DNA of 64,000 nt from Desulfolucanica intricata (GCF_001592105.1 NZ_BCWE01000002.1:124001-188000); one strand, 5' to 3'. Positions 45,734 through 55,248 are shown, numbered from the stretch's first letter. Notes: generated by a model not told the origin, from the sequence alone. Numbers and translations are program-made.

Positions 45734-46513
45734 ATGATGAGCAAAATCGCGGATTCTGTTGGCCTCAGGTATTCTCCCGTAGCCATTGTTTTTACCGATG
45801 AAAAGCCTGAGGGGGCGCTCCAGTTCAAGGAAGGCCGCCGGGGCTGTGTGGTTGCTTTTCTAAATGCGGCAGCCAAGGGGCGGACAGCGGTTTTTGATCG
45901 TAAGACCTACGGCTGCATCGGTGGCGGCGCCGGCCTCGGCTTCGGCAACACTTATACTGATTTTCCAGGTGGTATCGAGTATTTCCTGTCTGTAGGCAAC
46001 AAAGAATTCTGCCAGAGCGAAATGGGTCAGAACATTGTAAAAAATTGGCCCGCCCTAAGTCATGGCGAAGCCTACAAAAAAACGCCGGAGTTCGCAAAGT
46101 CTTTTACAGACGCACTCCCCTATTACGATGTTCCCACTGAATACGTAGTATTTAAGCCGCTGGAAAAGCTTTTACCCTCTGAAAAACCGGAGGTAGTAGT
46201 TTTCCTGGCCACCCCGGACCAGATTTCAGCCCTGGTGGTGCTGGCCAACTATGCCAGACACGGCGGTGACAACGTTATCGTTCCCTGGGGTGCCGGCTGC
46301 CACAGCGTCTGCATCATCCCTCTCAATGAAGGAAGGTCGGATAACCCGCGGGGAGTTATCGGCCTCACGGACGTTTCTGCCCGCAAATGTGTGGAAAAGG
46401 ACATCCTCTCCTTCAGCGTACCTTACAAGATGTTCCTTGAAATGGAGGAAAATGTGGAAGAAAGCTTCCTGACCAGGGACGAATGGTTGAAGATAAAAGA
46501 AAGGAATAAATAA
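45734..46513 (+). CDS. DUF169-family protein
   Basis: 259 aa. It has the DUF169 pattern: RYSPVAIVFTDEKPEGAL, GCVVAFLNAAAKGRTAVFD, CIGGGAGLGFG, YYDVPTEYVVFKPLEKL and PWGAGCHSVCIIPL. The family is widespread in anaerobes and uncharacterised; conserved cysteines hint at a cofactor or metal. AAAGGGGGTATTTAAA precedes the ATG. It stands behind the marR remnant, and a terminator follows. Confidence 0.85.
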   Translation: MMSKIADSVGLRYSPVAIVFTDEKPEGALQFKEGRRGCVVAFLNAAAKGRTAVFDRKTYGCIGGGAGLGFGNTYTDFPGGIEYFLSVGNKEFCQSEMGQNIVKNWPALSHGEAYKKTPEFAKSFTDALPYYDVPTEYVVFKPLEKLLPSEKPEVVVFLATPDQISALVVLANYARHGGDNVIVPWGAGCHSVCIIPLNEGRSDNPRGVIGLTDVSARKCVEKDILSFSVPYKMFLEMEENVEESFLTRDEWLKIKERNK

Positions 46514-46528
46514 TTACCATCACTAAAT

Positions 46529-46562
46529 TAAGGGTTTCAGAATTTCTCTGAAACCCTCTGTT
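46529..46562 (+). terminator. Terminator behind the DUF169 gene
   Basis: AGGGTTTCAGA pairs with TCTGAAACCCT over a short loop, then CTGTTTGT. It also lies just beyond the stop of the oppositely oriented acyltransferase gene and may serve both. Confidence 0.65.
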
Positions 46563-46574
46563 TGTACAGACAAA

Positions 46575-47372
46575 CTAATGCGGATAAGAGATTTCCCATT
46601 CTTTAAGATTAGTAAGTATAAATTCGACAGTTCTTTTATGTTCTTCCTTACCACTCCCTTTGACAAAAAAGGGTGAGCCAAAAAACATGTGGATGTGTTT
46701 TTCCCGGTTAATAGGTCCTATATCCTTAATGAATTTTCCGTTTCCCCAAAAATCCGTCTTTATTGCCACAGGTATAACTTGAACACCGGCTGCCTTTGCT
46801 AATTTAATACCTAAGGAATTAAATTCCTCCGGTATAAATTTTGTAGTCCTGGTACTTTGAGGAAAAATAACAATAGATGTACCCCCGGCCAATAATTCCT
46901 TCCCCTTGCGCATAACGGTTTGAAAGTCTTCCCGGGGGTTGCTTCTGCTGACCACGATGGGGTTACGAGAACGCATTACCGGTCCAAACAGGGGATGTTT
47001 GACCAGACTTTCTTTAACTACATAAGTTACTTCCGTAAAAGGTAGAATGATACAGGGAAAGACAAAGGTTTCCAGCGTGCTCATGTGATTACTCACAAAA
47101 ACCACAGGCTTCCGGCAGTTTTTTATGTTATCTAAACCCCTTAAGTGAAATCGTCCACCGCATCCTTCTATTAATTTAAAGACTCTATATGAGGATTTTG
47201 CCCAGGCTTTATTGTCATAACGGCCTTTAACGGCCAAAGAACGACCCTTTATAATTTCGTTTATGCATCCACCTGCAAAAAAACAACGGGTGCCCAAGAA
47301 TAACCGATCCATCAAAAGCCGGGGTTGATTATCCGGAGTGTCATATGAGGTCCCTGGAAAAAAGGATTCCAA
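46575..47372 (-). CDS. PlsC-like acyltransferase
   Basis: 265 aa from TTG 47372, with AGGAGGTGATACC just ahead. It has the LPLAT superfamily order: block I VFVSNHMSTLETFVFP, block II SRNPIVVSRSNPREDF, block III IVIFPQSTRTTKF, block IV VIPVAIKTDFWG. Block I is H-x4-E instead of the usual H-x4-D, and block III has FPQSTR for FPEGTR, so it is a divergent member. It probably acylates a lysophospholipid or related lipid at the membrane. Confidence 0.8.
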   Translation of the reverse strand: MESFFPGTSYDTPDNQPRLLMDRLFLGTRCFFAGGCINEIIKGRSLAVKGRYDNKAWAKSSYRVFKLIEGCGGRFHLRGLDNIKNCRKPVVFVSNHMSTLETFVFPCIILPFTEVTYVVKESLVKHPLFGPVMRSRNPIVVSRSNPREDFQTVMRKGKELLAGGTSIVIFPQSTRTTKFIPEEFNSLGIKLAKAAGVQVIPVAIKTDFWGNGKFIKDIGPINREKHIHMFFGSPFFVKGSGKEEHKRTVEFILTNLKEWEISYPH

Positions 47373-47564
47373 GAGGTATCACCTCCTTACTAATGGTAAT
47401 TGATATTGCAGACACAATGGTTTGTTATCCCTTCCATAGCTTAATTATACCGTTAAAAGGAATGTTTGTGTATATACTTGTACTCTCTACCGGGCGACCG
47501 CTCCTAAAAACCCACTTAACATTTTCAGATACTCACTGCTTCCGGTATCTGCTGCTACATTTAC

Positions 47565-47607
47565 ATAAAAAAGGCTGCCCCATTAGTTTCGGAGCAGCCT
47601 TTTTTAT
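47565..47607 (-). terminator. Terminator in the gap downstream of the acidic-protein gene
   Basis: AAAAGGCTGC pairs with GCAGCCTTTT across 15 bases, with A and T runs on both sides. It should end the leftward transcript of the secreted-protein gene. Otherwise 47373-47714 contains no gene that I can support. Confidence 0.75.
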
Positions 47608-47714
47608 CGATTACTGCAAACACCCATACTTTATTTTCAACGGTTTTAAATAATTCACCAAGGTGGGCAGAGGAAACGGAACTGTTGCCAAGAATAGTTG
47701 TTATTCAGACAATC

Positions 47715-48203
47715 TTATTCGTTCGTGTAGATTGTTCCAAAATAACCTAACATCTGTTCGTAAATATCCAGTAATTTGTTGTATGAATTAAGGAGTTTAT
47801 TGTAAACTCCGGTTTGTGAACTTTCTTCTTCAGCTGCTGCTTCTTCTTCGCCAACCGGAGCTGTACCTTCTTCTTCAGCTGCTGCTTCCTCTTCTTCAGC
47901 GGCAGTGGCGGCTACATGCATTTCCTTTTCTCTTGGGTTGGCCCTCTGCCAAACCGTTATTTGTCGTGAATTCCCGTTATCCATACCGGTAATCCGCGCC
48001 GCGTCTTTATCCGGCAGCTCGAAAGTGTTTAGGCACGAGGAGTCATCCTTTACTTCTTCTTCCACGGCGATACCGGCTTTGCTGTCTTCCCTGGCTTGAA
48101 AATCACTGGCACCGGCAGCACTTACTGGCATAAAAGTGGCTAAAGCCAGAAAAGAGGTAACCACAGAACCCATGGCAATCTTTGCTAATTTGTTTTTTAA
48201 CAT
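47715..48203 (-). CDS. Secreted acidic Glu/Ala-repeat protein
   Basis: 162 aa from ATG 48203, with GGAGG 12 bases ahead. A signal peptide is clear: MLKNKLAKIAMGSVVTSFLA, then LATFMPVSAAGAS, with cleavage probably after SAA. The mature part has Glu/Ala-rich repeats (ATAAEEEEAAAEEEGTAPVGEEEAAAEEESS) and a helical tail (GVYNKLLNSYNKLLDIYEQMLGYFG). Family unknown. It is located before the two-component system and could be its target or a wall-associated protein. Confidence 0.6.
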   Translation of the reverse strand: MLKNKLAKIAMGSVVTSFLALATFMPVSAAGASDFQAREDSKAGIAVEEEVKDDSSCLNTFELPDKDAARITGMDNGNSRQITVWQRANPREKEMHVAATAAEEEEAAAEEEGTAPVGEEEAAAEEESSQTGVYNKLLNSYNKLLDIYEQMLGYFGTIYTNE

Positions 48204-48395
48204 AAGCTGGCTTGTCCTCCATGAATTAAATTTAACAACAAACAATTCATACTTTGGTTGCTGCATGTCGTCATCTCCCGAACATTTCAACCAACCTCCT
48301 TTCACTGGCAATTATAACGAACGAATATTATACGACTGTTTCCAGTCATTGAAACTGTTTTTCTAAAATGTTAATAAATATTTCAAGACATAAAA

Positions 48396-48440
48396 ATACC
48401 AACGGGTTCCGAACAGTAATAGCCGGCAACCGTTGGTAAA
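48396..48440 (-). terminator. Terminator of the two-component operon
   Basis: On the minus strand ACCAACGG pairs with CCGTTGGT over a 24-base loop, then ATTTTTA. It lies about 55 bases beyond the histidine kinase stop. Confidence 0.6.
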
Positions 48441-48494
48441 TTATTATTGAACAACCTGATAACAGCAAATAATACGCTATCAACATATAATTAT

Positions 48495-50060
48495 TTATTT
48501 CTGGTTATAAGATGGGAAACTTATGATAAAAGTCGTTCCCTCCCCTAACTGGCTTGTAACATCTATCTTACCGCCTTGTAGCTGAACCAGCTTTTTGACA
48601 ATCACCAGCCCAAGACCGCTTCCTTTTTCCTGGAGGTTACTACCGCGCTGGTTCCTCACCTGGTAGAACCTGTCCCAAATGTGTGGCAGGTCCTCGGGGG
48701 CTATGCCAATACCATTATCCTCAATAGTCAGTACCACTTCACCTTGCCGGGTTTCCACGCTAACTCTAATGGTGCCGTTCTCCACAGCCCTGACAGCATT
48801 CTTTAGCAAGTTCCTGATAATCTGCTCCATCCGGTCAACGTCCCCTAGCACGACCGCATTTTCTGTCTTCTTCTCGAACAAAATTGAGATATTCTTGCTA
48901 CCGGCCACTGCCTCCATGGACATGGCCACACCCCGGGCCAGGGCGCTCAAATCTACCGGCAGTTTTTCCACGGTGATATTACCGCTTTCCAGGCGGCTTA
49001 ATGCCAGCATGTCATCTACCAGCCTGGTGATATGCACTGTTTGAGTGTAAATCGTGTCTAAGTACCTCTCCAGTAAAGCTTCATCTTGCACCATACCGTC
49101 GCGAATAGCTTCGACAAATCCCTGAACAGCAGTCAGAGGGGTACGCAACTCATGCGATATCTCCGCAAATAGCCGGGCCCTTTCTTCTTCCATCCTGCAG
49201 CTTTCAGCCTGTATCTCTTGCAACCTCACCGCCAGTTTATTGAGCTGACTGGCAAGGACATTAATTTCATCCAGGGGCTGCTCCTCAGCACTCAAAATGC
49301 AATTGCCCCTGCTGATCTCCGCCACAGTTGTAGTCAAACGGGAAATCGGCTTAGAAATGGACATGGCCAGGTAAACGGAAACGAAAATAATAATTACCAG
49401 TATAACCATCCACCCAATTACCAGGTACAACCGCATTTTGTTTAAAACCAGGTCGAGATTGGATGGATTCGTTTCAAGCAGGATACCGTTTTCAATGACG
49501 TCTTCATTGTTACCCATGGGGACAACAGCAATAAAGATGAGCTGACCTGATTCCTGGTCAACTGCCTGGGTAATTTGGGTTTCGTTCTTATTGAGTAATT
49601 CGATAAATTTTGCTTCTACCTGGCTACCAGGCACCACTTCCTGCTCCGCTGAGGTTTCCAAAATTTTTCCTTCTTTGTCAAACACCGTAATCCTTGCATC
49701 ATAGATATCGGCCAAAAATTTCAAAAAGTCCTGTCTATCCTCGATCCATTCTTCTGTCTGCTCGACAGGTGGATCCCCCCATGCCCGGTCCCGGAGCAAG
49801 GCAAAGTTTACCCGCTTGGCCTTGTGTAACAACTCTTGTTGGACTTGCTCATAGGCTACTTGTTTCATTAAATAGCTGGAAAACATCATCAAGGCAATCA
49901 AACCGAAAACAAAGACTATCACATTGGTAAACAGTATCCTGGTATAAATATTTTTGTTGAATTGTTCTCGCAGTAAACGTTTAATCATAAAACAGAACAG
50001 ACGCCCGGCACGGGCTACCGATTGAAGTCCTTCCCTGCACCGCCGTAGATAGGAATTCAC
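48495..50060 (-). CDS. Sensor histidine kinase
   Basis: 521 aa from GTG 50060, which overlaps the regulator's stop as GTGA; ATG at 49989 (MIKRLLREQFN) is an alternative. Two membrane segments (RILFTNVIVFVFGLIALMMF and LVIGWMVILVIIIFVSVYLAM) enclose an extracellular sensor of about 140 residues. HAMP domain, then the H-box EISHELRTPLTAVQGF, N-box IIRNLLKNAVRAV, and ATP motifs DNGIGIAPEDL and GSGLGLVIVKKL. It is of the PhoR/WalK type. The signal is unknown. It pairs with the OmpR-type regulator upstream. Confidence 0.93.
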   Translation of the reverse strand: MNSYLRRCREGLQSVARAGRLFCFMIKRLLREQFNKNIYTRILFTNVIVFVFGLIALMMFSSYLMKQVAYEQVQQELLHKAKRVNFALLRDRAWGDPPVEQTEEWIEDRQDFLKFLADIYDARITVFDKEGKILETSAEQEVVPGSQVEAKFIELLNKNETQITQAVDQESGQLIFIAVVPMGNNEDVIENGILLETNPSNLDLVLNKMRLYLVIGWMVILVIIIFVSVYLAMSISKPISRLTTTVAEISRGNCILSAEEQPLDEINVLASQLNKLAVRLQEIQAESCRMEEERARLFAEISHELRTPLTAVQGFVEAIRDGMVQDEALLERYLDTIYTQTVHITRLVDDMLALSRLESGNITVEKLPVDLSALARGVAMSMEAVAGSKNISILFEKKTENAVVLGDVDRMEQIIRNLLKNAVRAVENGTIRVSVETRQGEVVLTIEDNGIGIAPEDLPHIWDRFYQVRNQRGSNLQEKGSGLGLVIVKKLVQLQGGKIDVTSQLGEGTTFIISFPSYNQK

Positions 50061-50767
50061 GATGTGGTCTCTCCCTCTTTGACAGGAGGTGTAAACTGGT
50101 AGCCAACACCCCAAACAGTTGTTAAATATTCATAGGGTAAAGGCGCCAGCTTTGTTCTCAGTCTGCGAATGTGGACATCCACCGTACGCTGATCACCAAA
50201 GTAATCATATCCCCAGACAGCCACTAACAGTTCATGCCTCGTGAACACCCGGTGAGGATTCTGGGCCAGATAATAAAGTAAATCGAATTCTCTGGGAGTA
50301 ACTCCTGTTTCTTCACCGTCAACCAATACTTTCCTGGTATCTGCCTGGATTTCCAAACCCGGGTATTTCACTTTCCAGTTAGTTAGCGTATCAACCGGTT
50401 GGGTACGGCGCAGTACCGCCTTTATTCTGGCTACCAACTCTCTGGGGCTGAAAGGTTTGGAAACATAGTCATCAGCTCCCATTTCCAGTCCCAGAACACG
50501 ATCTGCTTCTTCACCCTTAGCTGTAAGCATAATTATAGGAACCATGCGTATCTCCCTTAAATTGCGACATAGAGTAAGCCCGTCCTTACCCGGAAGCATG
50601 ATATCAAGAATTACTACATCAGGATTCTCCCGGTCGAATGCGGGCAGGACCAAGTCACCGTTATTCATCCCGATGACTTCATAACCTTCCCTTTCACAGT
50701 ACAACTTGATCAATTCCAATACCGTTTGGTCATCATCAACGACTAAAACCTTACCCCGTCGCGACAT
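50057..50767 (-). CDS. OmpR/PhoB-family response regulator
   Basis: 236 aa from ATG 50767 (GAGGGGGGAAATA ahead). The receiver domain is KVLVVDDDQTVLELIKLY, with phospho-acceptor Asp in VVILDIMLPGKDG, Thr/Lys in MLTAKGEE and YVSKPFSPREL. The C-terminal winged helix is GVTPREFDLLYYLAQNPHRVFTRHELL, then YFGDQRTVDVHIRRLRTKL. Coupled with the kinase gene by a GTGA overlap. Targets unknown. Confidence 0.95.
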   Translation of the reverse strand: MSRRGKVLVVDDDQTVLELIKLYCEREGYEVIGMNNGDLVLPAFDRENPDVVILDIMLPGKDGLTLCRNLREIRMVPIIMLTAKGEEADRVLGLEMGADDYVSKPFSPRELVARIKAVLRRTQPVDTLTNWKVKYPGLEIQADTRKVLVDGEETGVTPREFDLLYYLAQNPHRVFTRHELLVAVWGYDYFGDQRTVDVHIRRLRTKLAPLPYEYLTTVWGVGYQFTPPVKEGETTS

Positions 50768-51125
50768 TATTTCCCCCCTCAGTAACCTTTCTACCATTAT
50801 TAATAGATGCCTGGAAATAAATTCTCATCGCATGTACTACATTATATTGCAACTTAATATAACTCATCAAGTTGTCGGGGTGATTATACCATACCAAACT
50901 GCCGGGAGCAACAGCATTTCTTTTTGGATTCACGCCTGTTACCCCTTTCCGGAATTTTCAACAACCATCCTCAGCCGGGAAGCACTGGATCGTAAGTTAC
51001 AGGCACTTTATAAACTTAATCTCTGATAAAAAAATCTAAGGACTTTGTACGTTAATAGCGTAAAAGTCCCTTAATTATGATTATATTTTAATATTTTAAT
51101 AAAAGCATTGGAGAGAATAAAAAAC
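50768..51125. other. Gap with the terminator of the molybdo-enzyme operon
   Basis: No supported gene. On the minus strand a hairpin at about 51030-51075 pairs AAGGGACTTTTACG with CGTACAAAGTCCTT, with one mispaired base, and is followed by AGATTTTTTT. It is the terminator of the long leftward operon that ends with the phosphatase gene. The part next to 50767 should carry the promoter of the two-component system. Confidence 0.65.
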
Positions 51126-51734
51126 TCAAAGAGACAATTCAATATGATTAATTAGATTTATTTGAAAACTGCTGTTATCCTGATAAATAACATTTAGACA
51201 GCCATAATTTTGGCAGATTTTGAAAATATTTTTTAACGGCATACCCAGCAGGTGACAAATGATTACCCGGTTAACTCCGGCATGCCCCACCAGCAGGATA
51301 TTTCCACTGCTGTGGTTAAGAATCCGGTAAAATTCATTAATAACCCTGGTGCTAAGATCGGCAAAGCTCTCGCCGCCGGGCGGCCGGTAACCGGCTATAT
51401 CCGCACCTCGCCTTTCGAATTCACCAGGGTATTTTTTCTCAATTTCGGAAAAGCTTAATCCCTCCCATTCACCGAGGCTTATTTCTCTCAAACCTGAACA
51501 AACAGACAGCTGTATGGAATGTACAGCTGCAATAATATCCGCCGTTTGCCGGGAGCGAGAAAGATCACTGCAATATATTTCTGTCAAGTTAGCTCCGGCC
51601 AGCTTGCGCTGCAAGTATTCAGCCTGTCTAATTCCCTCTGCATTAAGGGGTAGTTCAGCCTGACCGATGAAACGTTTGCTGCCGCCGGTATTTATGGAAC
51701 CATGACGAACCAGGTAAATTACTCTTTTTTTCAT
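51126..51734 (-). CDS. Histidine phosphatase family protein
   Basis: 202 aa. Catalytic motif LVRHGSINTGG (RHG), with further residues in CSDLSRSRQTADII, SLGEWEGLSF and LVGHAGVNRVIICHLLG. The family includes cofactor phosphatases such as alpha-ribazole phosphatase (CobC) and phosphoglycerate mutases. As the last gene of the aldehyde-oxidoreductase operon, it may dephosphorylate an intermediate of cofactor maturation. The start could be GTG two codons upstream. Confidence 0.88.
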   Translation of the reverse strand: MKKRVIYLVRHGSINTGGSKRFIGQAELPLNAEGIRQAEYLQRKLAGANLTEIYCSDLSRSRQTADIIAAVHSIQLSVCSGLREISLGEWEGLSFSEIEKKYPGEFERRGADIAGYRPPGGESFADLSTRVINEFYRILNHSSGNILLVGHAGVNRVIICHLLGMPLKNIFKICQNYGCLNVIYQDNSSFQINLINHIELSL

Positions 51735-51744
51735 AACCACCGCT

Positions 51745-52854
51745 CTACCCTAATATAGTTTCTAACTGCAGACCCAGTATTTTTTCCACCTGCTGTTTAA
51801 TTAATTCTGCCTGCTGACGGCGATAAAGTACTGCCTTCAGTACTTCAGGCTCCCCGGCATAACGCTTTTGTGCGCCCGAAAATCTTTCAGCCAAAGAAAC
51901 AACCTGCTGTCCGTGCACTAACTTATCCGCCAAGTAAACAAGCTCCCTTTCGCTTATTTCCCGGCCCGTCTTCAGGCCCTGCCCCATGTGGCAGGCTATA
52001 ATTTCCGCCACCCCGGGGAATCCCAGCCTGTACAGTATTTCGGCCCCGGCAGCAGCATGGTCAGGCTGTCCCTTTGCCAGGTCGTGCAGCAAACCCGCTG
52101 ACGCAGCCAAATCCGGCCGCAGGTTGCACCCGGCCTCGTTCAGCAGCAAAGCCATCCGGCGGGCCAGTGCGGCAACTGCCCGGCAGTGACTGATTACATT
52201 GGGCGAAACATTCTGTCTATTTAAAATAGCTTCACATTCCTGCTCATTTGGCACATCAATTGTTGTCCAACGGGATAACAACCTCCGGTAATCTTCCGGT
52301 GTATCCATGTCCAGCAGCACCCCTTGATCAATTACATCAATATCCCGGGCAGCTGCTTCATGACGGGTAAGTACTTCTCTCAAATTTGCCTGTATACGAG
52401 AGCTTATAATTTCCCCGGCATAATCGGACGCAATCAGGGGCGGGTGCCCCCTTTGCCCGGCAAAACTGGGATAGACAATCCCCGCATTACTTTCTTCCCG
52501 GGCTCGAATCACCTCTGATATAGTTTTGGGTCTTACCAGTGGATTATCAACAGGTAAGATAAAAAATGCATCTACCTGACGCGGCAAACTTTTGACTCCG
52601 GACTGCACCGAGGAAAACATACCCCGGTCATAATTCTCGTTATATACTGCCAGAACCCCCAGTTCATCCAATACCGGTATCAGGTCATGGGCCCGGTATC
52701 CTACCACCACACGCACATCATTTATACCGGCGGCCCGAAAATTGTTTACTGCTGCTGCAATAACCGTTGTATTTCCCATTGGCAGCAAAGGTTTGAAGGT
52801 ACCCATGCGGGATGAATAACCGGCAGCCAGTATTAATGCCGAAATATCACTCAT
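51745..52854 (-). CDS. MobA/MocA-like nucleotidyltransferase fused to an HD domain
   Basis: 369 aa. Residues 1-195 are a nucleotidyltransferase of the molybdenum-cofactor type (SALILAAGYSSRMGTFKPLLPMG, DNPLVRPKT). Residues 200-350 are an HD phosphohydrolase domain (ISHCRAVAALARRMALLL, LLHDLAKGQPDHAAAGAEIL). It corresponds to the DVU_1551 family of NTP transferases. It probably links cytidylate or another nucleotide to molybdopterin. The HD half has no assigned role. It overlaps xdhC by eight bases. Confidence 0.85.
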   Translation of the reverse strand: MSDISALILAAGYSSRMGTFKPLLPMGNTTVIAAAVNNFRAAGINDVRVVVGYRAHDLIPVLDELGVLAVYNENYDRGMFSSVQSGVKSLPRQVDAFFILPVDNPLVRPKTISEVIRAREESNAGIVYPSFAGQRGHPPLIASDYAGEIISSRIQANLREVLTRHEAAARDIDVIDQGVLLDMDTPEDYRRLLSRWTTIDVPNEQECEAILNRQNVSPNVISHCRAVAALARRMALLLNEAGCNLRPDLAASAGLLHDLAKGQPDHAAAGAEILYRLGFPGVAEIIACHMGQGLKTGREISERELVYLADKLVHGQQVVSLAERFSGAQKRYAGEPEVLKAVLYRRQQAELIKQQVEKILGLQLETILG

Positions 52855-53899
52855 TTTTTTGAGATGCCCGTTCCTTTATTAACTCGGCAACAATACTTAC
52901 TGCAATTTCCTCCGGGGTTTCGGCTTCGATTGCCAGACCAATGGGACTGTGCACCCGCTTCAGTTCCTCACCTGTATAACCCTCATTTTGCAAAGCCCGG
53001 TAAATAGTATCCCGCTTTTTTTTGCTGCCAATCATTCCGATATATGAAGCCTGCGTACGCAAGGCACTTGCTAACACCGTCTTATCATGGGCATGCCCTC
53101 TGGTAACAATGACCACATAGCTGTCACGATTAACACCCAGTGCAGTTAGATCTTCTGCAAAAGAAGGCAGTACTATTAAACGGTCGGCAGTGGGAAACCT
53201 TTCCTTATTGGCAAACTCCTTCCGGTCATCCAACACAACAGTGGTAAAGTCAACCATTTTGGTAAGCAAAGCTAATTTTTGAGATACATGACCGGCGCCA
53301 AAAATGTAGACTGTACCGCAGCTACTTACCTGTTCCACTAAAAACCGTTTATCATCAATTGCTACTACCTGGGGATACCTGCTGTCAGCCCTGCGTAAAA
53401 GCTCCTCCAGCCAGGTCTGTGGATAACTAAACTCACCTATTGACTTTCCATCATTACTTATCAAACATAGCTTTACTTTATCCTTGTCACCGGCACCACC
53501 GGGTAATGTTGTCAGCAGCACGGCTTTTTGCCGCGCCGTAACCGCCTCTGTCAGTGCTCTGTATATATGAAGATTAGTCACGTCAGCCGCGTCAATATAA
53601 TCTATCAGCACTTCTATATGACCGCCGCAAATCATATCCATTTGCCCGGCGGCTGCTGCAGTAAGGTTATATTCTTTTACCACTGCTTTTTGTAAAGCAA
53701 AAATCTCCCTGGCCGTTTCCATTACCCGGGCCTCTACCAGTCCGCCACCAATGGTACCAGCTATAGTACCGTCTTTGCGTACAATCATCTTTGTGCCGGC
53801 AGTGCGCGGCGCAGAACCTAACTGGGTCAAAATAGTGGCCAAAACGAAACTTTCACCTTGTTCTAAAAGACGCAGCATGTCATAAAATATCTTTACCAT
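52847..53899 (-). CDS. xdhC: XdhC-family molybdoenzyme maturation factor
   Basis: 350 aa. The N-terminal XdhC/CoxI domain (VLATILTQLGSAPRTAGTKMIV, TIGGGLVEARVMETA) is followed by the Rossmann domain (VYIFGAGHVSQKLALLTKMV, VVIVTRGHAHDKTVL, YIGMIGSKKKRDTI). XdhC binds molybdenum cofactor, promotes its sulfuration and inserts it into molybdenum hydroxylases. Its presence supports the Mop-type enzyme upstream as the client. Confidence 0.9.
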   Translation of the reverse strand: MVKIFYDMLRLLEQGESFVLATILTQLGSAPRTAGTKMIVRKDGTIAGTIGGGLVEARVMETAREIFALQKAVVKEYNLTAAAAGQMDMICGGHIEVLIDYIDAADVTNLHIYRALTEAVTARQKAVLLTTLPGGAGDKDKVKLCLISNDGKSIGEFSYPQTWLEELLRRADSRYPQVVAIDDKRFLVEQVSSCGTVYIFGAGHVSQKLALLTKMVDFTTVVLDDRKEFANKERFPTADRLIVLPSFAEDLTALGVNRDSYVVIVTRGHAHDKTVLASALRTQASYIGMIGSKKKRDTIYRALQNEGYTGEELKRVHSPIGLAIEAETPEEIAVSIVAELIKERASQKNE

Positions 53900-53913
53900 G
53901 TCATACCTCCGTT

Positions 53914-55248
53914 CTACCCTACCGGTTGCCGCATGTCCGCAATCATTCTTTTACCTGCGCCGGAACGGGTATTGTCCTTCCACAAAACCACCGGTGCAAC
54001 AACAAGCTTAGCCTCTGTCCGGGCCTTGCGGATAACCTTTATGTCTTCAATGGCCCGCCTGGCAGACGTAACAATGTCCGGCCCGGCCCACCGGGCAGTC
54101 TTAATTTGCACCTGCAGAATATTTCCCGGCTGCAAAGCAGCCCGGAAATCCAGTAAACCCTCCAGTGGAAAAAGTGCCTCATCCAAATCGGCCATAGAAA
54201 GATATATTTCACCACCCAGATGAATCCTACCGGCCAAACGCTCCTTTACCCGGGCCATCCTTTTTAAAACTGTGCCGCAGGGACATGGCTCCGGAATAAA
54301 ATAAGCTACATCACCGGTACGGTAGCGGATCAAAGGCATGCCCCGGCGGGTCAGGGTAGTAAAAACGACTTCTCCTGGCTCTCCATCCGGCACCGGCAGC
54401 CCACCGGCGGGATCTACTATTTCAAAATACAGGTCTGCTTCCCGCAAATGATAACCGTCCAGGGCCTGGCACTCCACACCACCACCCAGTCCCATCTCTG
54501 TCATGCCGTAGTGATTAAAGACCCGGCATCCCCAAGTATTATTTAGTTCCCGGACAATCGCTGCCGGAACATGATCCGTGCTTAGAAGCACATTTTTAAT
54601 TTTCACCGGTTCAGACCGGTTGCCGGGTTCACTGCAGCGGGCCAGCGCCAGAACCTGCGTAGGAATACCCACCAGGGCAGTAACCTCCTGCGTACATATA
54701 ACTTCCAGTGTTTTACGCGCATCCTGCACTAATCCGTGGGGAATTCCCACCACCCCCAGCCTTTGCAGGGCAGTTAAAAGCAGATCTCCTACACTGCCGG
54801 GCAACTGCCCCGGCAGTAAAATAAGCACTCTATCGCCTGCACCCACTAAGGTAGACATACCATGTTTTAAAAAATCTATGGTTAATTCCTGATCCTCACG
54901 GGTGAAAAAAATTCGCTTTGGTGTACCGCCGGTACCGGAAGTCTGCAGGGTTACAACCCTGTTAATCTCGCTTTGGGAAACACATAGAAACCGGCCGGTA
55001 CTTTGCTGTAAGTCACGTGCAGTGGTAAAAGGAAAACCGGCAAAATCGTCAAGGCTGTTAAGGTTTGCTTCGGTTAATCCTGCCAGGTGCTGCCGGTAAA
55101 AAGCACTGTGCTTTCGGGCCCGGGAAACAACCTCCCGTATTTTGTCCAGCTGGTAGCTTTCTATTTCATTCCTGGTCAGGCGACCTTCGGCTAACCGGCC
55201 GCCACTGATTTTATGTTTAATCCAATCTTCCAGCGGAGTGATGCGCAT
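53914..55248 (-). CDS. AMP-forming CoA-ligase-like protein (DVU_1553 type)
   Basis: 444 aa. Adenylate-forming motif TSGTGGTPKRIFFT, then YGMTEMGLGGGVEC, and RYRTGDVAYFIPEPCPCG with a cysteine pair. It resembles phenylacetate-CoA ligase. It matches the DVU_1553 family, which occurs with molybdenum hydroxylase genes and is not a normal fatty-acid ligase by context. The adenylated substrate is unknown; a carboxylate needed for cofactor modification is one option. GAGGGAACAGC precedes ATG; overlaps the radical SAM gene by 32 bases. Confidence 0.82.
   Translation of the reverse strand: MRITPLEDWIKHKISGGRLAEGRLTRNEIESYQLDKIREVVSRARKHSAFYRQHLAGLTEANLNSLDDFAGFPFTTARDLQQSTGRFLCVSQSEINRVVTLQTSGTGGTPKRIFFTREDQELTIDFLKHGMSTLVGAGDRVLILLPGQLPGSVGDLLLTALQRLGVVGIPHGLVQDARKTLEVICTQEVTALVGIPTQVLALARCSEPGNRSEPVKIKNVLLSTDHVPAAIVRELNNTWGCRVFNHYGMTEMGLGGGVECQALDGYHLREADLYFEIVDPAGGLPVPDGEPGEVVFTTLTRRGMPLIRYRTGDVAYFIPEPCPCGTVLKRMARVKERLAGRIHLGGEIYLSMADLDEALFPLEGLLDFRAALQPGNILQVQIKTARWAGPDIVTSARRAIEDIKVIRKARTEAKLVVAPVVLWKDNTRSGAGKRMIADMRQPVG

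Noticed and set aside
50880-51026. Plus-strand frame ending LDRKLQALYKLNL between the regulator and the phosphatase genes
   Set aside because: The end looks protein-like, but there is no start signal, no homologue I know of, and the region overlaps the promoter of the two-component system.
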